Shown: positions 1 to 8,843 of the stretch, in pieces
Numbering within the stretch: the stretch's first letter is position 1
Layout of the letters: the number at the start of each line of letters is the position of its first letter
Assembly: GCF_020131355.1 (NCBI RefSeq)
Contig: NZ_JAHLEL010000038.1
Coordinates: forward strand, 434,001 to 498,000
Source of the DNA: Pseudonocardia sp. ICBG1293
GTDB lineage: Bacteria; Actinomycetota; Actinomycetes; Mycobacteriales; Pseudonocardiaceae
Reading direction: 5' to 3'
Length of the DNA stretch: 64,000 nt
Made by a program: the position numbers and the translations under genes
The notes under the pieces: generated by a model
Told to the model about the DNA's origin: nothing
Database searches by the model: none
Seen by the model: the letters and a program-made list of their open reading frames with translations, nothing else

Positions 1-1
1 T

Positions 2-1474
2 CGGAAGCCGGACCAGCAGGCCGTCGTCGTCGGCGACGACGCCGTGACCTACCGGCAGCTGCAGGACTGGTCCGGACGGCTCGCCCGCCGGCTGGTCGGG
101 GAGGGCGTCTCGCCCGGCGACCGGATCGGCCTGATGAGCACGAACAGCGTCGAGTGGGTCGTGACGGCCTGGGGGATCATCAAGGCGGGCGGCGTGCTCG
201 TCCCGCTCAACCCCCGGCTGGTCGCGAGCGAGCTGCACAAGATCCTCGGCGACTCCGGCGCCGGGGTGGTCGTGACCGCTGAGGCGCACGAGGAGACGCT
301 CAAGGAGGTCGTCGGGCTCGGGCACGACCTCACGACCGTCCCGTTCGACGAGGTCGGCCGGCTCCGAACCGGCGGCACCGACGACTTCCGGATCGACCTC
401 GACCCCGCGGACCCGGTGGCGATCCTGTTCACCAGCGGGTCGACCGGCCTGTCCAAGGGTGTCGTCTGCACCAACCGGACGCTGCTCGACATCGTCTTCG
501 AGAACTCGCTGACCGACCCCGGGATGCGGCCCGGCGCGCGAACGCTCCTGCTGCTGCCCCTGGCCTTCACCCCGGGCCTGGTCTACGGCGTGGTGATCAC
601 CGGTGTGCTCGGCGGGACGCTGGTCGCGGAGCGGGAGATGAAGCCCTCGCGCGCCGTGCAGCTGATCGAGAAGCACCGGATCACCGTCATGTTCGGCGTG
701 CCGCTGATCTTCCAGGCGCTGGCTGCGACCCCGGAGTTCGCCGACGCCGACCTCAGCAGCCTGGACACCGCGATCGTCGGTGGCGCGGCGGTACCCGTGC
801 CGCTGCTGGAGGCGTACGCGGCGAAGGGCGTCGTGCTCCGCCAGATCTACGGGATGACCGAGGTCGGCGGCGTCGCGACCGCGACGTGGCCGGAGGAGGC
901 CGCCGACCACCCCGACAAGTGCGGCAGCGGCAACGTCTTCACCGAGATCAAGGTCGTCCGCCACGACGGCACCGAGTGCGATCCCGGCGAGAACGGCGAG
1001 ATCGTCATGCGCGGGCCCGGTGTCACACCCGGGTACTGGCAGGACGAGGAGAACACGGCCACGGCGCTGCGCGACGGCTGGCTGCACAGCGGCGACCTCG
1101 GGAACCGCGACGAGGGCGGCCGGCTCACCTTCGTCGACCGGCTCAAGGACCTGATCATCACCGGTGGCATCAACGTGTCGCCGTTCGAGCTGGAGGCCGT
1201 GATCTCCCAGATCCCCGGGGTGAAGGAGGTCTCGGTGATCGCCGCCGAGGACGAGCGGTTCGGCGAGACCCCGGCGGCGATCGTCTGGGGCGAGGGCCTC
1301 GACGAGGCGTCGATCATCGCGGAGTGCAACCGGCACATGGCGGACTACAAGGTCCCGCGCTACGTCGTGGTCCGCGAGGACCCGCTGCCGCGGCTGCCCA
1401 GCGGGAAGATCGCGAAGCCGGCGATCCGCACCGAGTACTCGGACATCACGTCCACCCACCAGAAGGTGCGTTGA
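2..1474 (+). CDS. Acyl-CoA synthetase (AMP-binding), 5' end outside window
   Basis: Member of the ANL adenylate-forming family, which activates a carboxylic acid to acyl-AMP and then to the CoA thioester. The frame is open from base 2, and the residues before the first GTG (position 44) already fit the family, so the gene is cut by the window edge and probably lacks a few dozen N-terminal residues. Visible motifs are the P-loop-like TSGSTGLSKG, YGMTE, the hinge region SGDLGNRDEGG with DRLKDLIITGG, and the C-terminal catalytic lysine in LPSGKIAKPAIR. It precedes an FprB-like reductase and an acyl-CoA dehydrogenase on the same strand, suggesting a catabolic cluster. The substrate cannot be read from sequence. 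A strong hairpin after the stop may separate it from the next gene. Confidence 0.93.
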   Translation, partial: RKPDQQAVVVGDDAVTYRQLQDWSGRLARRLVGEGVSPGDRIGLMSTNSVEWVVTAWGIIKAGGVLVPLNPRLVASELHKILGDSGAGVVVTAEAHEETLKEVVGLGHDLTTVPFDEVGRLRTGGTDDFRIDLDPADPVAILFTSGSTGLSKGVVCTNRTLLDIVFENSLTDPGMRPGARTLLLLPLAFTPGLVYGVVITGVLGGTLVAEREMKPSRAVQLIEKHRITVMFGVPLIFQALAATPEFADADLSSLDTAIVGGAAVPVPLLEAYAAKGVVLRQIYGMTEVGGVATATWPEEAADHPDKCGSGNVFTEIKVVRHDGTECDPGENGEIVMRGPGVTPGYWQDEENTATALRDGWLHSGDLGNRDEGGRLTFVDRLKDLIITGGINVSPFELEAVISQIPGVKEVSVIAAEDERFGETPAAIVWGEGLDEASIIAECNRHMADYKVPRYVVVREDPLPRLPSGKIAKPAIRTEYSDITSTHQKVR

Positions 1475-1495
1475 TCCCCAGCGCGACGCATCCCT

Positions 1496-1533
1496 CCGGC
1501 GGCGGCGGGCCCCGACGGGCCCGCCGCCGCCGG
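1496..1533 (+). terminator. Strong intergenic hairpin, probable terminator
   Basis: A perfect 17-bp stem (CCGGCGGCGGCGGGCCC and its complement) with a CGAC loop lies between the ligase stop and the next start. There is no U tract, as is common in GC-rich actinomycetes, so it could instead attenuate transcription or stabilise mRNA. Confidence 0.6.
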
Positions 1534-1565
1534 CCTGCTCCCGTCCGCACCGTCGAGGACCACCG

Positions 1566-3254
1566 ATGACCCATGTGATCACCCGCTCGTGCTGCAACGA
1601 CGCGTCGTGCGTCGAGGTCTGCCCCGTCGACTGCATCCACCCGACGCCCGACGAGCCCGGTTACGCGACCGCCGAGATGCTCTACATCGATCCGGACACC
1701 TGCATCGACTGCGCGGCCTGCATCGACGTGTGCCCGGTGTCGGCGATCGTGCCGGACGAGGACCTCGAACCGGTCGACGAGCGCTACCTACGGATCAACG
1801 CGGCCTGGTACGACGGCCGGGAACCGGCCGCGCGGACGGGGCGGACCGAGCCGGAGATCAGCTCGCCCGAGGGGGCGGGGCCGTTGCGGGTCGCCGTCGT
1901 CGGGACCGGGCCGGCCGCCTGCTACGCCGCGGAGAGCATGCTGCGCCGGCGCGGGCTGGACGTCGAGATCACGATGATCGACCGCCTGCCGGTGCCGGGC
2001 GGCCTGATCCGGCACGGCGTGGCTCCCGACCACCAGGACACCAAGGGGGCGGGCACCGCGCTCGCCCGCACCTGGGGGCGTCGGAAGGTCGCCCTGCACC
2101 TCAACGTCGAGGTGGGGGAGCACATCGGGCACGACGAGCTGCTCGCCCACCACCACGCGGTGCTCTATGCGGTCGGTGCCCCGGGCGGGCGGAGCCTCGG
2201 GATCACCGGGGAGGACCTGCCCGGCTGCAGCTCGGCCACCGACTTCGTGGCCTGGTACAACGGCCACCCGGACGCCGCGGACCGGCGGTTCGACCTGTCC
2301 GGCGAGCGCGCGGTCGTCGTCGGCAACGGCAACGTCGCCCTCGACGTTGCCCGCGTGCTGGTCGCGGGGGAGGAGCACCTGGCGGGCACCGACACCTCGG
2401 CGCACGCGCTCGCCGCGCTGCGGGACAGCGCGGTCCGTGAGGTCGTGGTCCTCGGCCGCCGGGGCCCCGCCCAGGCGGCGTTCACGACCCCCGAGCTCCT
2501 GGCGCTCGGCGACCTTCCCGGGATCGACGTCGTCGTCGACCCCGCGGAGATCGAGCTCGACGAGGTCACGGCGGCCCGGTTGGAGCGGGAGCCGGATCCG
2601 GTCCTCGCCCTGAAGCTGGACGCGCTGCGCGAGCTCGCCGGGCGCGAGCCGGGCGGTGCCGGCCGCCGCATCGTCCTCCGGTTCCTCACCGGGCCCGACG
2701 AGATCCTCGGGGAGGAGCGCGTCGAGGGCGTCCGCGTCGCGCGGAACACCGCGGTCGCCGACGGGGACCGGGTCGCCGCCCGGCCGACCGGCGAGACCGA
2801 GGAGCTCGACTGCGGGCTCGTCCTCACCTCGGTCGGCTACCGCGGCGCGCGGATCCCCGGGGTGCCCTTCGACGAGCAGCGCGGGGTCCTCCCGAACGAC
2901 GACGGCCGGGTCACCGATCCGGGCACCGGCGAGGCCGTGACCGGCGTCTACACCGCGGGCTGGATCAAGCGCGGCCCGAGCGGCGTGATCGGCACGAACC
3001 GCTGGTGCGCCGAGGACACCGTGAACGCCCTGCTGGCGGACTGGTCGGCGGGCCGGCTGGACACCCCGCGGGCAGGAGGATCGGAGTTCTCGGCGCTGGT
3101 GGCCGAGCGCAGGCCCGAGGCGATGGGGCTCGCCGAGTGGAAGGCGATCGACGCCCACGAGCGGCGGACCGGCCGGGGCGAGGGACGCCCCCGGGTCAAG
3201 CTCGTCGACATCCGGGACATGCTCGACGTGGTCGAGGCCGCGGCGACCCGCTGA
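1566..3254 (+). CDS. fprB: FprB-like ferredoxin-ferredoxin/NADP reductase fusion
   Basis: Electron-transfer flavoprotein of 562 residues. An N-terminal bacterial ferredoxin domain (about residues 1-65) shows two cysteine clusters, CCNDASCVEVCPVDC and CIDCAACIDVCP, consistent with two Fe-S clusters. The rest is an FprA/adrenodoxin-reductase-like domain with an FAD-binding VGTGPAACYAA and an NADP-binding VGNGNVALDVA. This order matches mycobacterial FprB. The enzyme would move electrons between NADPH and Fe-S carriers in the cytosol. It may supply Rieske oxygenases or P450s; the nearest Rieske oxygenase is at 7.7 kb. That partnership is inference. The next gene follows after 51 bases on the same strand. 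Confidence 0.9.
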   Translation: MTHVITRSCCNDASCVEVCPVDCIHPTPDEPGYATAEMLYIDPDTCIDCAACIDVCPVSAIVPDEDLEPVDERYLRINAAWYDGREPAARTGRTEPEISSPEGAGPLRVAVVGTGPAACYAAESMLRRRGLDVEITMIDRLPVPGGLIRHGVAPDHQDTKGAGTALARTWGRRKVALHLNVEVGEHIGHDELLAHHHAVLYAVGAPGGRSLGITGEDLPGCSSATDFVAWYNGHPDAADRRFDLSGERAVVVGNGNVALDVARVLVAGEEHLAGTDTSAHALAALRDSAVREVVVLGRRGPAQAAFTTPELLALGDLPGIDVVVDPAEIELDEVTAARLEREPDPVLALKLDALRELAGREPGGAGRRIVLRFLTGPDEILGEERVEGVRVARNTAVADGDRVAARPTGETEELDCGLVLTSVGYRGARIPGVPFDEQRGVLPNDDGRVTDPGTGEAVTGVYTAGWIKRGPSGVIGTNRWCAEDTVNALLADWSAGRLDTPRAGGSEFSALVAERRPEAMGLAEWKAIDAHERRTGRGEGRPRVKLVDIRDMLDVVEAAATR

Positions 3255-3305
3255 CACCGTCCGTCCCGTTCACCGCCGGTCCGACCGGCCGGAAGGAGAG
3301 ACCGC

Positions 3306-4457
3306 GTGGAGACCGACCTGTACGAGGCCGACCACGAGGCGTACCGCGAGACGGCCCGGGCCTTCGTGACCCGGGAGGTGGTGCCCAACGTGGAGCGGTG
3401 GGGCACCGACCGGCAGATCGACCGGGAGACGTGGAAGAAGGCGGGCGCGGCCGGCCTGGTCGGGCTCGCGGTGCCGGAGGACTACGGCGGCGCGGGGGAG
3501 CCGGACTACCGTTTCCGTTTCGTGCTGTCCGAGGAGATCGCCGCGGCCGGGGCGGCGTCCCTGCAGTCCGCGTTCGGGACCAACGACGACATCGTCCTTG
3601 GCTACCTGCTGAACCTCGCCGGCCCGGAGCAGCGGGAGCGCTGGCTCCCCGGCTTCGCGAGCGGGGAGACGATCGCCGCCATCGCGATGAGCGAGCCGGC
3701 GGCGGGCAGTGACCTGCGGGGTATCGCGACGACCGCCGTCCGCGACGGCGACCACTGGGTCCTCAACGGCTCCAAGACGTTCATCAGCAACGGGATCACC
3801 TCGGACCTGGTCGTCGTCGTGACCCGCACCGACCCGGACGCGGGCTCCGCCGGGTACTCCCTGTTCGTCGTCGAGCGGGACACCCCGGGCTTCGAGCGCG
3901 GCCGCAAGCTGGACAAGATCGGGCTCCCCGGCCAGGACACCGCGGAGCTGTTCTTCCAGGACGCGCGGGTGCCGGCGGCCAACCTGCTCGGCGAGCTCGG
4001 CGGTGGGCTGCCCGCGCTGATGCAGAACCTGCCCCGTGAGCGGATGGGCATCGCGGTCGCCGCGCAGTGCTCGGCCGAGGCCGCGTTCCGGTGGACGCTC
4101 GACTACACCCGCGAGCGCACGGCCTTCGGTAAGCCGCTCGCTGCGCAGCAGAGCGTCGGGTTCACGCTCGCCGACCTCCGGACCCGGATCGAGGTGACCC
4201 GCAGCTACGTCGACCGGTGCGTCCGCGAGCTGAACGCGGGCCGGCTCACCCCGGTGGATGCGGCCAAGGCCAAGTGGTGGGCCACCGAGATGCAGTGGCA
4301 GGTGATCGACACCGGGGTCCAGCTGCACGGCGGCTACGGCTACATGACCGAGTACCCGATCGCGCGTGCCTTCACCGACGCCCGGGTCCAGCGGATCTAC
4401 GGCGGCGCGAACGAGATCATGAAGGAGATCATCAGCCGGGACCTCGTCCGGGGCTGA
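3306..4457 (+). CDS. Acyl-CoA dehydrogenase, LCAD-like
   Basis: FAD-dependent acyl-CoA dehydrogenase of 383 residues, the usual family length, introducing an alpha-beta double bond in an acyl-CoA. Motifs seen are MSEPAAGSD and SKTFISNG (flavin/substrate site), the helix-G stretch LPRERMGIAVAAQ, and the C-terminal GGYGYMTEYPIAR with IYGGANEIMKEI. The short-chain YEGT motif is replaced by YGGA, as in long-chain and branched-chain enzymes, where the catalytic glutamate sits on helix G instead; I infer the same here. The GTG start is preceded by GGAAGGAGAG. It ends 6 bp from a convergent gene, so transcription from the two sides meets here. Confidence 0.92.
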   Translation: METDLYEADHEAYRETARAFVTREVVPNVERWGTDRQIDRETWKKAGAAGLVGLAVPEDYGGAGEPDYRFRFVLSEEIAAAGAASLQSAFGTNDDIVLGYLLNLAGPEQRERWLPGFASGETIAAIAMSEPAAGSDLRGIATTAVRDGDHWVLNGSKTFISNGITSDLVVVVTRTDPDAGSAGYSLFVVERDTPGFERGRKLDKIGLPGQDTAELFFQDARVPAANLLGELGGGLPALMQNLPRERMGIAVAAQCSAEAAFRWTLDYTRERTAFGKPLAAQQSVGFTLADLRTRIEVTRSYVDRCVRELNAGRLTPVDAAKAKWWATEMQWQVIDTGVQLHGGYGYMTEYPIARAFTDARVQRIYGGANEIMKEIISRDLVRG

Positions 4458-4463
4458 GAGCCC

Positions 4464-5387
4464 TCAGGTCCCGGCGAGCTCGGCGACGACCGGGGCCATC
4501 CGCTCCAGCAGCGTCTCGTTCACCGTCAGGTAGCTCACGCCCGTCTCGTCGCGGCGGCGGCGGAGCTCGTCGGCGATCTCCGCGGTGTCCCCCACGAGCA
4601 CGCTGGGCAGCCGGGGCACCTCGCCGGGCTCGACGCCGAAGCTGTCGGCCAGCCGGTCGATCCGGGCGGTGTCGGCGCGGTCGTGGATCCCGGTGATCGA
4701 CATGTGCAGCTCGACCGTGGCCCCGCGGGCCGCGGCCACCTCCCGGATCCGGGCCGCCTTGGCGGTGACCTGCTCCCGTCCGGTGGTCCGTGCCGCGGCG
4801 CGGCCGATCCGGCCGCTCCGCATGTCCGGGGCGATCCCGACGACGTCGGCGTGCCGGGCCGCGAGATCGAGCACCCGCCGCCCGCCGCCGCCCACGAGCA
4901 GCCGCGGCGGGGTCGCGGTGGCGGCACCCTCCGGCAGGTCCTCCAGCACGTAGTGCGTCCCGGCGAACGACGTGCGCCCGGCCCAGCACCCCCGGATCAG
5001 CGCGAGGGCCTCGCCGAGGCGGTCGACCCGCTCGGCGGGCTCCCGGAACGGGTGGCCGAGCATCGTGTGGTCGGCGGCCAGCCAGCCCGCCCCGATGCCC
5101 AGCTCGAACCGGCCGCCGGTCGCGGCGGCGAGCCACGCGGCGTCCCGCGCGACGACGGCCGGGTGGCCGGTCTCGTTGTCCAGCACCAGCGTCCCGACGG
5201 TCAGCCCCGACGTGGCCGCGGCCGCCGTCGCGAGGGCGGGCAGCGGCGGTACCGACGGCACGCTGAAGTGCTGGGGGACCTGGAGCACCGACCAGCCCTG
5301 GTCCTCGACCCGCCGGGCGAACGCCGGCCAGCCTCCCGGACCGCAGGTGGCACCGGTGCTGAGTACCCCGAAACGGAATCCCGACAT
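4464..5387 (-). CDS. LLM-class (luciferase-like) flavin/F420 oxidoreductase
   Basis: TIM-barrel oxidoreductase of 307 residues in the bacterial luciferase-like family. Features include the early FGVLSTG strand, GTLVLDNETGHPAVVARDAAWLAAATGGRFELGIGAGW, which is the usual cofactor-binding face (quoted here as the stretch at residues about 64-100), and a later PPRLLVGGGG. Actinobacterial members commonly use F420, but the cofactor is not proven. Its start codon lies 13 bp from the TTA duplication of the adjacent IS element, so its native upstream region has been displaced. The present gene may depend on a promoter inside the insertion sequence or be poorly expressed. Confidence 0.85.
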   Translation of the reverse strand: MSGFRFGVLSTGATCGPGGWPAFARRVEDQGWSVLQVPQHFSVPSVPPLPALATAAAATSGLTVGTLVLDNETGHPAVVARDAAWLAAATGGRFELGIGAGWLAADHTMLGHPFREPAERVDRLGEALALIRGCWAGRTSFAGTHYVLEDLPEGAATATPPRLLVGGGGRRVLDLAARHADVVGIAPDMRSGRIGRAAARTTGREQVTAKAARIREVAAARGATVELHMSITGIHDRADTARIDRLADSFGVEPGEVPRLPSVLVGDTAEIADELRRRRDETGVSYLTVNETLLERMAPVVAELAGT

Positions 5388-5399
5388 CGCTTCACCTTA

Positions 5400-5417
5400 G
5401 AGGTCGCGCGGATTGGT
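5400..5417. repeat. Left terminal inverted repeat of the IS
   Basis: Reads GAGGTCGCGCGGATTGGT, preceded by the TTA target duplication. It is the exact reverse complement of 6362-6379. Confidence 0.92.
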
Positions 5418-5423
5418 TGGTGA

Positions 5424-6266
5424 TCATGGACGTCGTGCAGGTCGGGCGTTCCAGCGGTGTGTGGTCCAGGCCTGCCGAATCAAGCTACGGAGTGTGACGA
5501 TCGTGTCGGCGAGGTCGAAGAACGCGTCGACGACGATTTCTCGTCGTTCGTAGCAGCGCTGCAGCCGGTTGAAGCTGTTGTGCCAAGCGTTGGTCCGCTC
5601 GACGTGCCAGCGGCGGGTGGCCTGGATCGGCGCTTTCTCACCCTTGTGCGCGATCTCGCCGTGCAGGCCTCGTTCGGCCAGCGTGTCGCGGGTCTTGCCG
5701 GAGTCATAGCCGGCGTCGAGGTGCACGGTGATGTCGTCGGGCAGCGGGCCGAGAGCATCGAGGCGGTCGAGGGTGGGGCCCAGTAGCGGGGAGTCGTGCC
5801 GGTTGGCTCCGGCCAGGACTCGGCCCAGCGGGATGCCGTATCCCTCGACGAGCACCGAACGTTTCATACCCTGTTTGCGCCGGTCCACCGGCGACGGACC
5901 GGCGACCTCGCCGCCGCCGGGGGCCTTGGTGATGGCGCCATCGACGGCGATGTCGTGCAGCAGCAGACCGACGATGCGGTCGTAGGCGTCCAGGACGATC
6001 CGACGCAGCTGGGCGAAGACCCCGAGCCTGATCCACTCGTCACGACGATCGCGGATGGTGGTCGCCGAGCAGGTGCTGTCAGCGATGCCCTCATACGAGC
6101 AGCCGAACCGCAGTACCTGCAGGAGCTTGTCGAACACGATCCGATCCGCGATCCGGCGGCGATGGCAGCCCAGCGGATGGGTGGGATCGAACTCGTCTCG
6201 ATGAGGCAGCAGCGCGGTGAACTGGTCCCACAACGGCTCGGTCAGCCATGATGGCAGGGTGGGCAC
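5424..6266 (-). CDS. IS5-family DDE transposase
   Basis: Transposase of 280 residues. An N-terminal DUF4096-like domain (WLTEPLWDQFTALLP ... YEGIADSTCSATTIRDR) is followed by a DDE catalytic domain: first Asp in AVDGAITKAP, second in HLDAGYDSGKTRD, and Glu in WHVERTNAWHN with the downstream RLQRCYERR that typifies IS5 members. All three acidic residues are present, so it should be functional. The GTG start at 6266 was chosen because it begins the conserved N-terminus; it lies about 100 bp inside the right repeat. Single frame, so no programmed frameshift is needed, unlike many IS5 relatives in actinomycetes. Confidence 0.92.
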   Translation of the reverse strand: MPTLPSWLTEPLWDQFTALLPHRDEFDPTHPLGCHRRRIADRIVFDKLLQVLRFGCSYEGIADSTCSATTIRDRRDEWIRLGVFAQLRRIVLDAYDRIVGLLLHDIAVDGAITKAPGGGEVAGPSPVDRRKQGMKRSVLVEGYGIPLGRVLAGANRHDSPLLGPTLDRLDALGPLPDDITVHLDAGYDSGKTRDTLAERGLHGEIAHKGEKAPIQATRRWHVERTNAWHNSFNRLQRCYERREIVVDAFFDLADTIVTLRSLIRQAWTTHRWNARPARRP

Positions 6267-6361
6267 GCGGCCTCCAGACGATCACGAAGCGTAGATAACT
6301 TCATGATCGGCAGGCCCGTACCCGCCCTCGCCCCCAGACACTCGACCGCGGCCAAGCTGTG

Positions 6362-6379
6362 ACCAATCCGCGCGACCTC
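6362..6379. repeat. Right terminal inverted repeat of the IS
   Basis: Exact 18-bp complement of the left end, followed by TTA at 6380-6382. Confidence 0.92.
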
Positions 6380-6426
6380 TTAAGGCAGAAGGTAGCTGTC
6401 GGTATCGTGAGATGATTGACAGATAT

Positions 6427-6440
6427 TGTCTCACGTGTCA
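6427..6440 (+). promoter_or_regulatory. Repeated operator-like element, copy 1
   Basis: TGTCTCACGTGTCA lies 26 bp before the CoA-transferase start. The 13-base core GTCTCACGTGTCA recurs upstream of the SDR operon (9515) and of the acyl-CoA ligase (13680, opposite strand). TTGACA at 6416-6421 directly precedes it and could be a -35 box. Confidence 0.65.
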
Positions 6441-6465
6441 CGGTTCGGCGACGGACGGAGGAGGA

Positions 6466-7674
6466 GTGGTGGGCGGATACTCGTTGCTCGACGGCGTGCG
6501 CGTCGTCGAGGTCGCGCAGCTGGCGCCGTCGTCGGTCGGCGGGCACCTCGCCGATCTCGGCGCCGACGTCATCAAGATCGAGACGCCCGGCCGCGGCGAG
6601 GGCGTCCGGTACGCCGGGGCGCAGGCCGTCGGTGGACCGGACGGCCCCGGGTTCATGCACCTGCGGTGGAATCGCGGCAAGCGCAGCGTCGAGCTCGACC
6701 TGCGCACGGCGGAGGGCGCCGAGGCGTTCCTCCGGCTCGCCGCGTCCGCCGACGCGGTGGTCGAGGGGACGAGGCACGGGTATCTCGACCGGCTCGGGCT
6801 CGGCTGGGAGCGCCTGGCCGGTCAGCGCCCGTCGACCGTGCTGTGCGAGGTCTCCGGGACCGGCGCCGAGGGGCCGTACCGCGACCTCGCCACCGGCGGG
6901 ATGTGGTTCGACGCCTACGCCGGGCTGCGCACGGTGGACACCGCGCGGCCGTCCCCGCCCGGGGTGATGGGCGGCTCGGGGGAGACCCCGCAGGCGATGT
7001 ACGCCGTGGGCGCGTACGGCGCGATGGCGGTCCTGGCGGCGGTGCTGCGGGCACGCACCACCGGAGAGGGCGCGCGCCTGCAGGTGAGCAGCGCCGACGT
7101 CGCGATCGCCTGGATGCCGGACCGGATCGACGGCGCGCTGAACGCCGGCCGCACCCACCGGCGTCCGGGCTGGACCGCCGACGGGCGGCTGCCGGACTGG
7201 CCGCTGCTCGACGCGTACGCCACGAAGGACGGCGGCGCGATGGTGTTCGGCTCGCACACGCCGAAGTTCTGGCGGGCGTTCTGCGACGCGGTCGACCGGC
7301 CGGACCTGCTGGAGGTCGATCTCGTGTCGGTGGACGAGGGGTCCGACGCGCGCGCCCGGCACGTCTGGCGGGAGCTCGACGCCGTGTTCCGGACCCGGAC
7401 GCGGGCCGAGTGGACCGCGCTCTTCCTGGCCCGCGACATCGCGGGAGGCCCGGTCAACACGGTGACCGAGCTGGTGGACGACCCGCACTTCACGGCCCGC
7501 GCCACCACCTACGACCAGGACGGGTTCCGGTTCGCCGCCAGCCCCGTCCGGGTCGTTGGGGAGGAGTTCGCGCCGCAGCGGGCCCCGGACCTCGGGGCCC
7601 ACACCGACGAGGTGCTCGGGGAGATCCGAGCGTCCCGCCCGTCGACCACCACCACCCGGGGGACCGAGACATGA
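6466..7674 (+). CDS. CaiB/BaiF-type (class III) CoA-transferase
   Basis: About 402 residues, the usual length for class III CoA-transferases that move CoA between carboxylic acids. The N-terminal LLDGVRVVEVAQ and HLADLGADVIKIETPGRGE are family hallmarks. The stretch ATGGMWFDAYAGL contains the aspartate that forms the covalent acyl intermediate in relatives. The start is one of two adjacent GTGs (6466 or 6469) after a GGAGGAGGA ribosome site. Its stop overlaps the start of the Rieske gene by 4 bases, so the two are co-translated. It would supply the CoA ester of a catabolic substrate, or recycle CoA, in the same pathway as the oxygenase. Confidence 0.9.
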   Translation: MVGGYSLLDGVRVVEVAQLAPSSVGGHLADLGADVIKIETPGRGEGVRYAGAQAVGGPDGPGFMHLRWNRGKRSVELDLRTAEGAEAFLRLAASADAVVEGTRHGYLDRLGLGWERLAGQRPSTVLCEVSGTGAEGPYRDLATGGMWFDAYAGLRTVDTARPSPPGVMGGSGETPQAMYAVGAYGAMAVLAAVLRARTTGEGARLQVSSADVAIAWMPDRIDGALNAGRTHRRPGWTADGRLPDWPLLDAYATKDGGAMVFGSHTPKFWRAFCDAVDRPDLLEVDLVSVDEGSDARARHVWRELDAVFRTRTRAEWTALFLARDIAGGPVNTVTELVDDPHFTARATTYDQDGFRFAASPVRVVGEEFAPQRAPDLGAHTDEVLGEIRASRPSTTTTRGTET

Positions 7675-8816
7675 CACTGCTGAACGACGACGTCGCACAC
7701 ACCCTCGCCGAGCACCTGCGCGCCGGGACCACGGAGATGTCCCCGACCGACCTCCGGGTGCCGATCTCGCACTTCGTCGGTGAGGAGCGGGCCGCGCAGG
7801 AGCGGGCGCTCCTGAAGCGGCTGCCGGTGATCATCGGGCACGGCTCGGAGATCGCGAGGCCCGGCAGCTTCCTGACCCGCGAGATCCTCGGGATGCCGCT
7901 GATCGTCGTCCGCCGGTCGGACGGCACGGTCGGCTCCTACCTCAACATCTGCCGGCACCGCGGCGGCCGGGTGGAGGACGAGCCGTGCGGCCAGAAGCGG
8001 ATCTTCACTTGCCACTACCACGGCTGGAGCTACTCCCGGGAGGACGGCGGCCTGCGCGGCGTGCCGTACGACGACTTCTACACCCACGTCGACAAGGACC
8101 GGCACGGCCTGCACCGGATCCGGACCGAGGAGCGGCACGGCTTCCTGTTCGCCGTCCTGTCCGGCGACCAGGACCTCGACATCGACGACTGGCTGGGCCC
8201 CGAGGTGGACGCGCAGCTGTCGCCCTACGGCCTCGGCGGCGCCGAGATCTTCCTCGACGAGTCGTTCACCCTGGACATCAACTGGAAGATCGTCCTCGAC
8301 GGTGCGATCGACGTCCTGCACCCGAAGTTCCTGCACCCCGAGGGCGTCGGGAAGCTGATCGAGACGAACACCAGCGTATGGCGGCAGTATGGCCGGCACG
8401 GCCAGTCCTTCAGCCCACGGACCCGGATGGGCGATCTCGCCCGCGCCGGGGAGGAGGTCGACGCCGACTTCCGGCTGATGGGCAGCAACCTGTTCCTCTA
8501 CCCGAACTCGATGGTCATCTCGACGCCGGACCACGTCGAGTTCTGGACCGTGTGGCCCGACACGACCGACCCGAACCGGTCGACGACGCAGATCCGGTTC
8601 CTGGTCCGCCCGGAGAAGCGGACCGAGCGGATCGAGCGGCGGATCCGGCGGAGCTGGGAGATCCTGCAGGACGCGGCCGTGAACGAGGACTGGCCGATGG
8701 AGCTGACGATCCAGCAGAACGCGGCCGCGTGGCCGCACGGGACGTTCCTCTACGGCCGCAACGAGCAGGCCTGCCAGCACCTGCACCGCGAGCTCGCCGC
8801 CGACCTGGGCGACTGA
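7671..8816 (+). CDS. Rieske non-heme iron oxygenase, alpha subunit
   Basis: Ring-hydroxylating-type oxygenase of 381 residues. The Rieske 2Fe-2S motif is CRHRGG ... CHYHGW (about residues 88-113). The mononuclear iron triad is visible in DGAIDVLHPKFLHP (two His, with an Asp further on expected). The length matches single-component alpha subunits that use a separate reductase; none is adjacent, and the FprB-like gene at 1566 is a candidate donor. Coupled translationally to the CoA-transferase (ATGA overlap). The presence of a CoA-transferase suggests an acid substrate; the exact compound is unknown. Ends 16 bp before a convergent tetR gene. Confidence 0.92.
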   Translation: MTLLNDDVAHTLAEHLRAGTTEMSPTDLRVPISHFVGEERAAQERALLKRLPVIIGHGSEIARPGSFLTREILGMPLIVVRRSDGTVGSYLNICRHRGGRVEDEPCGQKRIFTCHYHGWSYSREDGGLRGVPYDDFYTHVDKDRHGLHRIRTEERHGFLFAVLSGDQDLDIDDWLGPEVDAQLSPYGLGGAEIFLDESFTLDINWKIVLDGAIDVLHPKFLHPEGVGKLIETNTSVWRQYGRHGQSFSPRTRMGDLARAGEEVDADFRLMGSNLFLYPNSMVISTPDHVEFWTVWPDTTDPNRSTTQIRFLVRPEKRTERIERRIRRSWEILQDAAVNEDWPMELTIQQNAAAWPHGTFLYGRNEQACQHLHRELAADLGD

Positions 8817-8820
8817 GCCC

Positions 8821-8843
8821 CGGCCGGCCCGCTCAGCCGGCCG
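8821..8843. terminator. Hairpin between convergent genes
   Basis: CGGCCGGC and GCCGGCCG form an 8-bp stem with a 7-base loop, overlapping the tetR stop codon. Probably a shared terminator for the Rieske operon and tetR. Confidence 0.45.

Larger units (their letters stand above)
5400..6379 (-). mobile_element. Complete IS5-family insertion sequence (TNA-target type)
   Basis: A 980-bp element bounded by perfect 18-bp inverted repeats (GAGGTCGCGCGGATTGGT at the left end, its complement at the right) and flanked by a direct TTA duplication at 5397-5399 and 6380-6382. A 3-bp TNA duplication and a single DDE transposase fit the IS1031-like part of the IS5 family. Intact ends, an intact transposase and a clean duplication point to a recent insertion. 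It landed just upstream of the LLM oxidoreductase start and about 45 bp from the operator-like element serving the CoA-transferase operon. Confidence 0.9.

Noticed and set aside
6427-6440. KstR or KstR2 cholesterol regulon operator
   Set aside because: The element does not match the known mycobacterial KstR consensus, and no steroid-specific genes (ksh, kstD, hsa, mce) are present.
6426-8816. 796-codon frame covering both the CoA-transferase and Rieske genes
   Set aside because: Its first half is an out-of-frame shadow; only the part from 7671 encodes a real protein.
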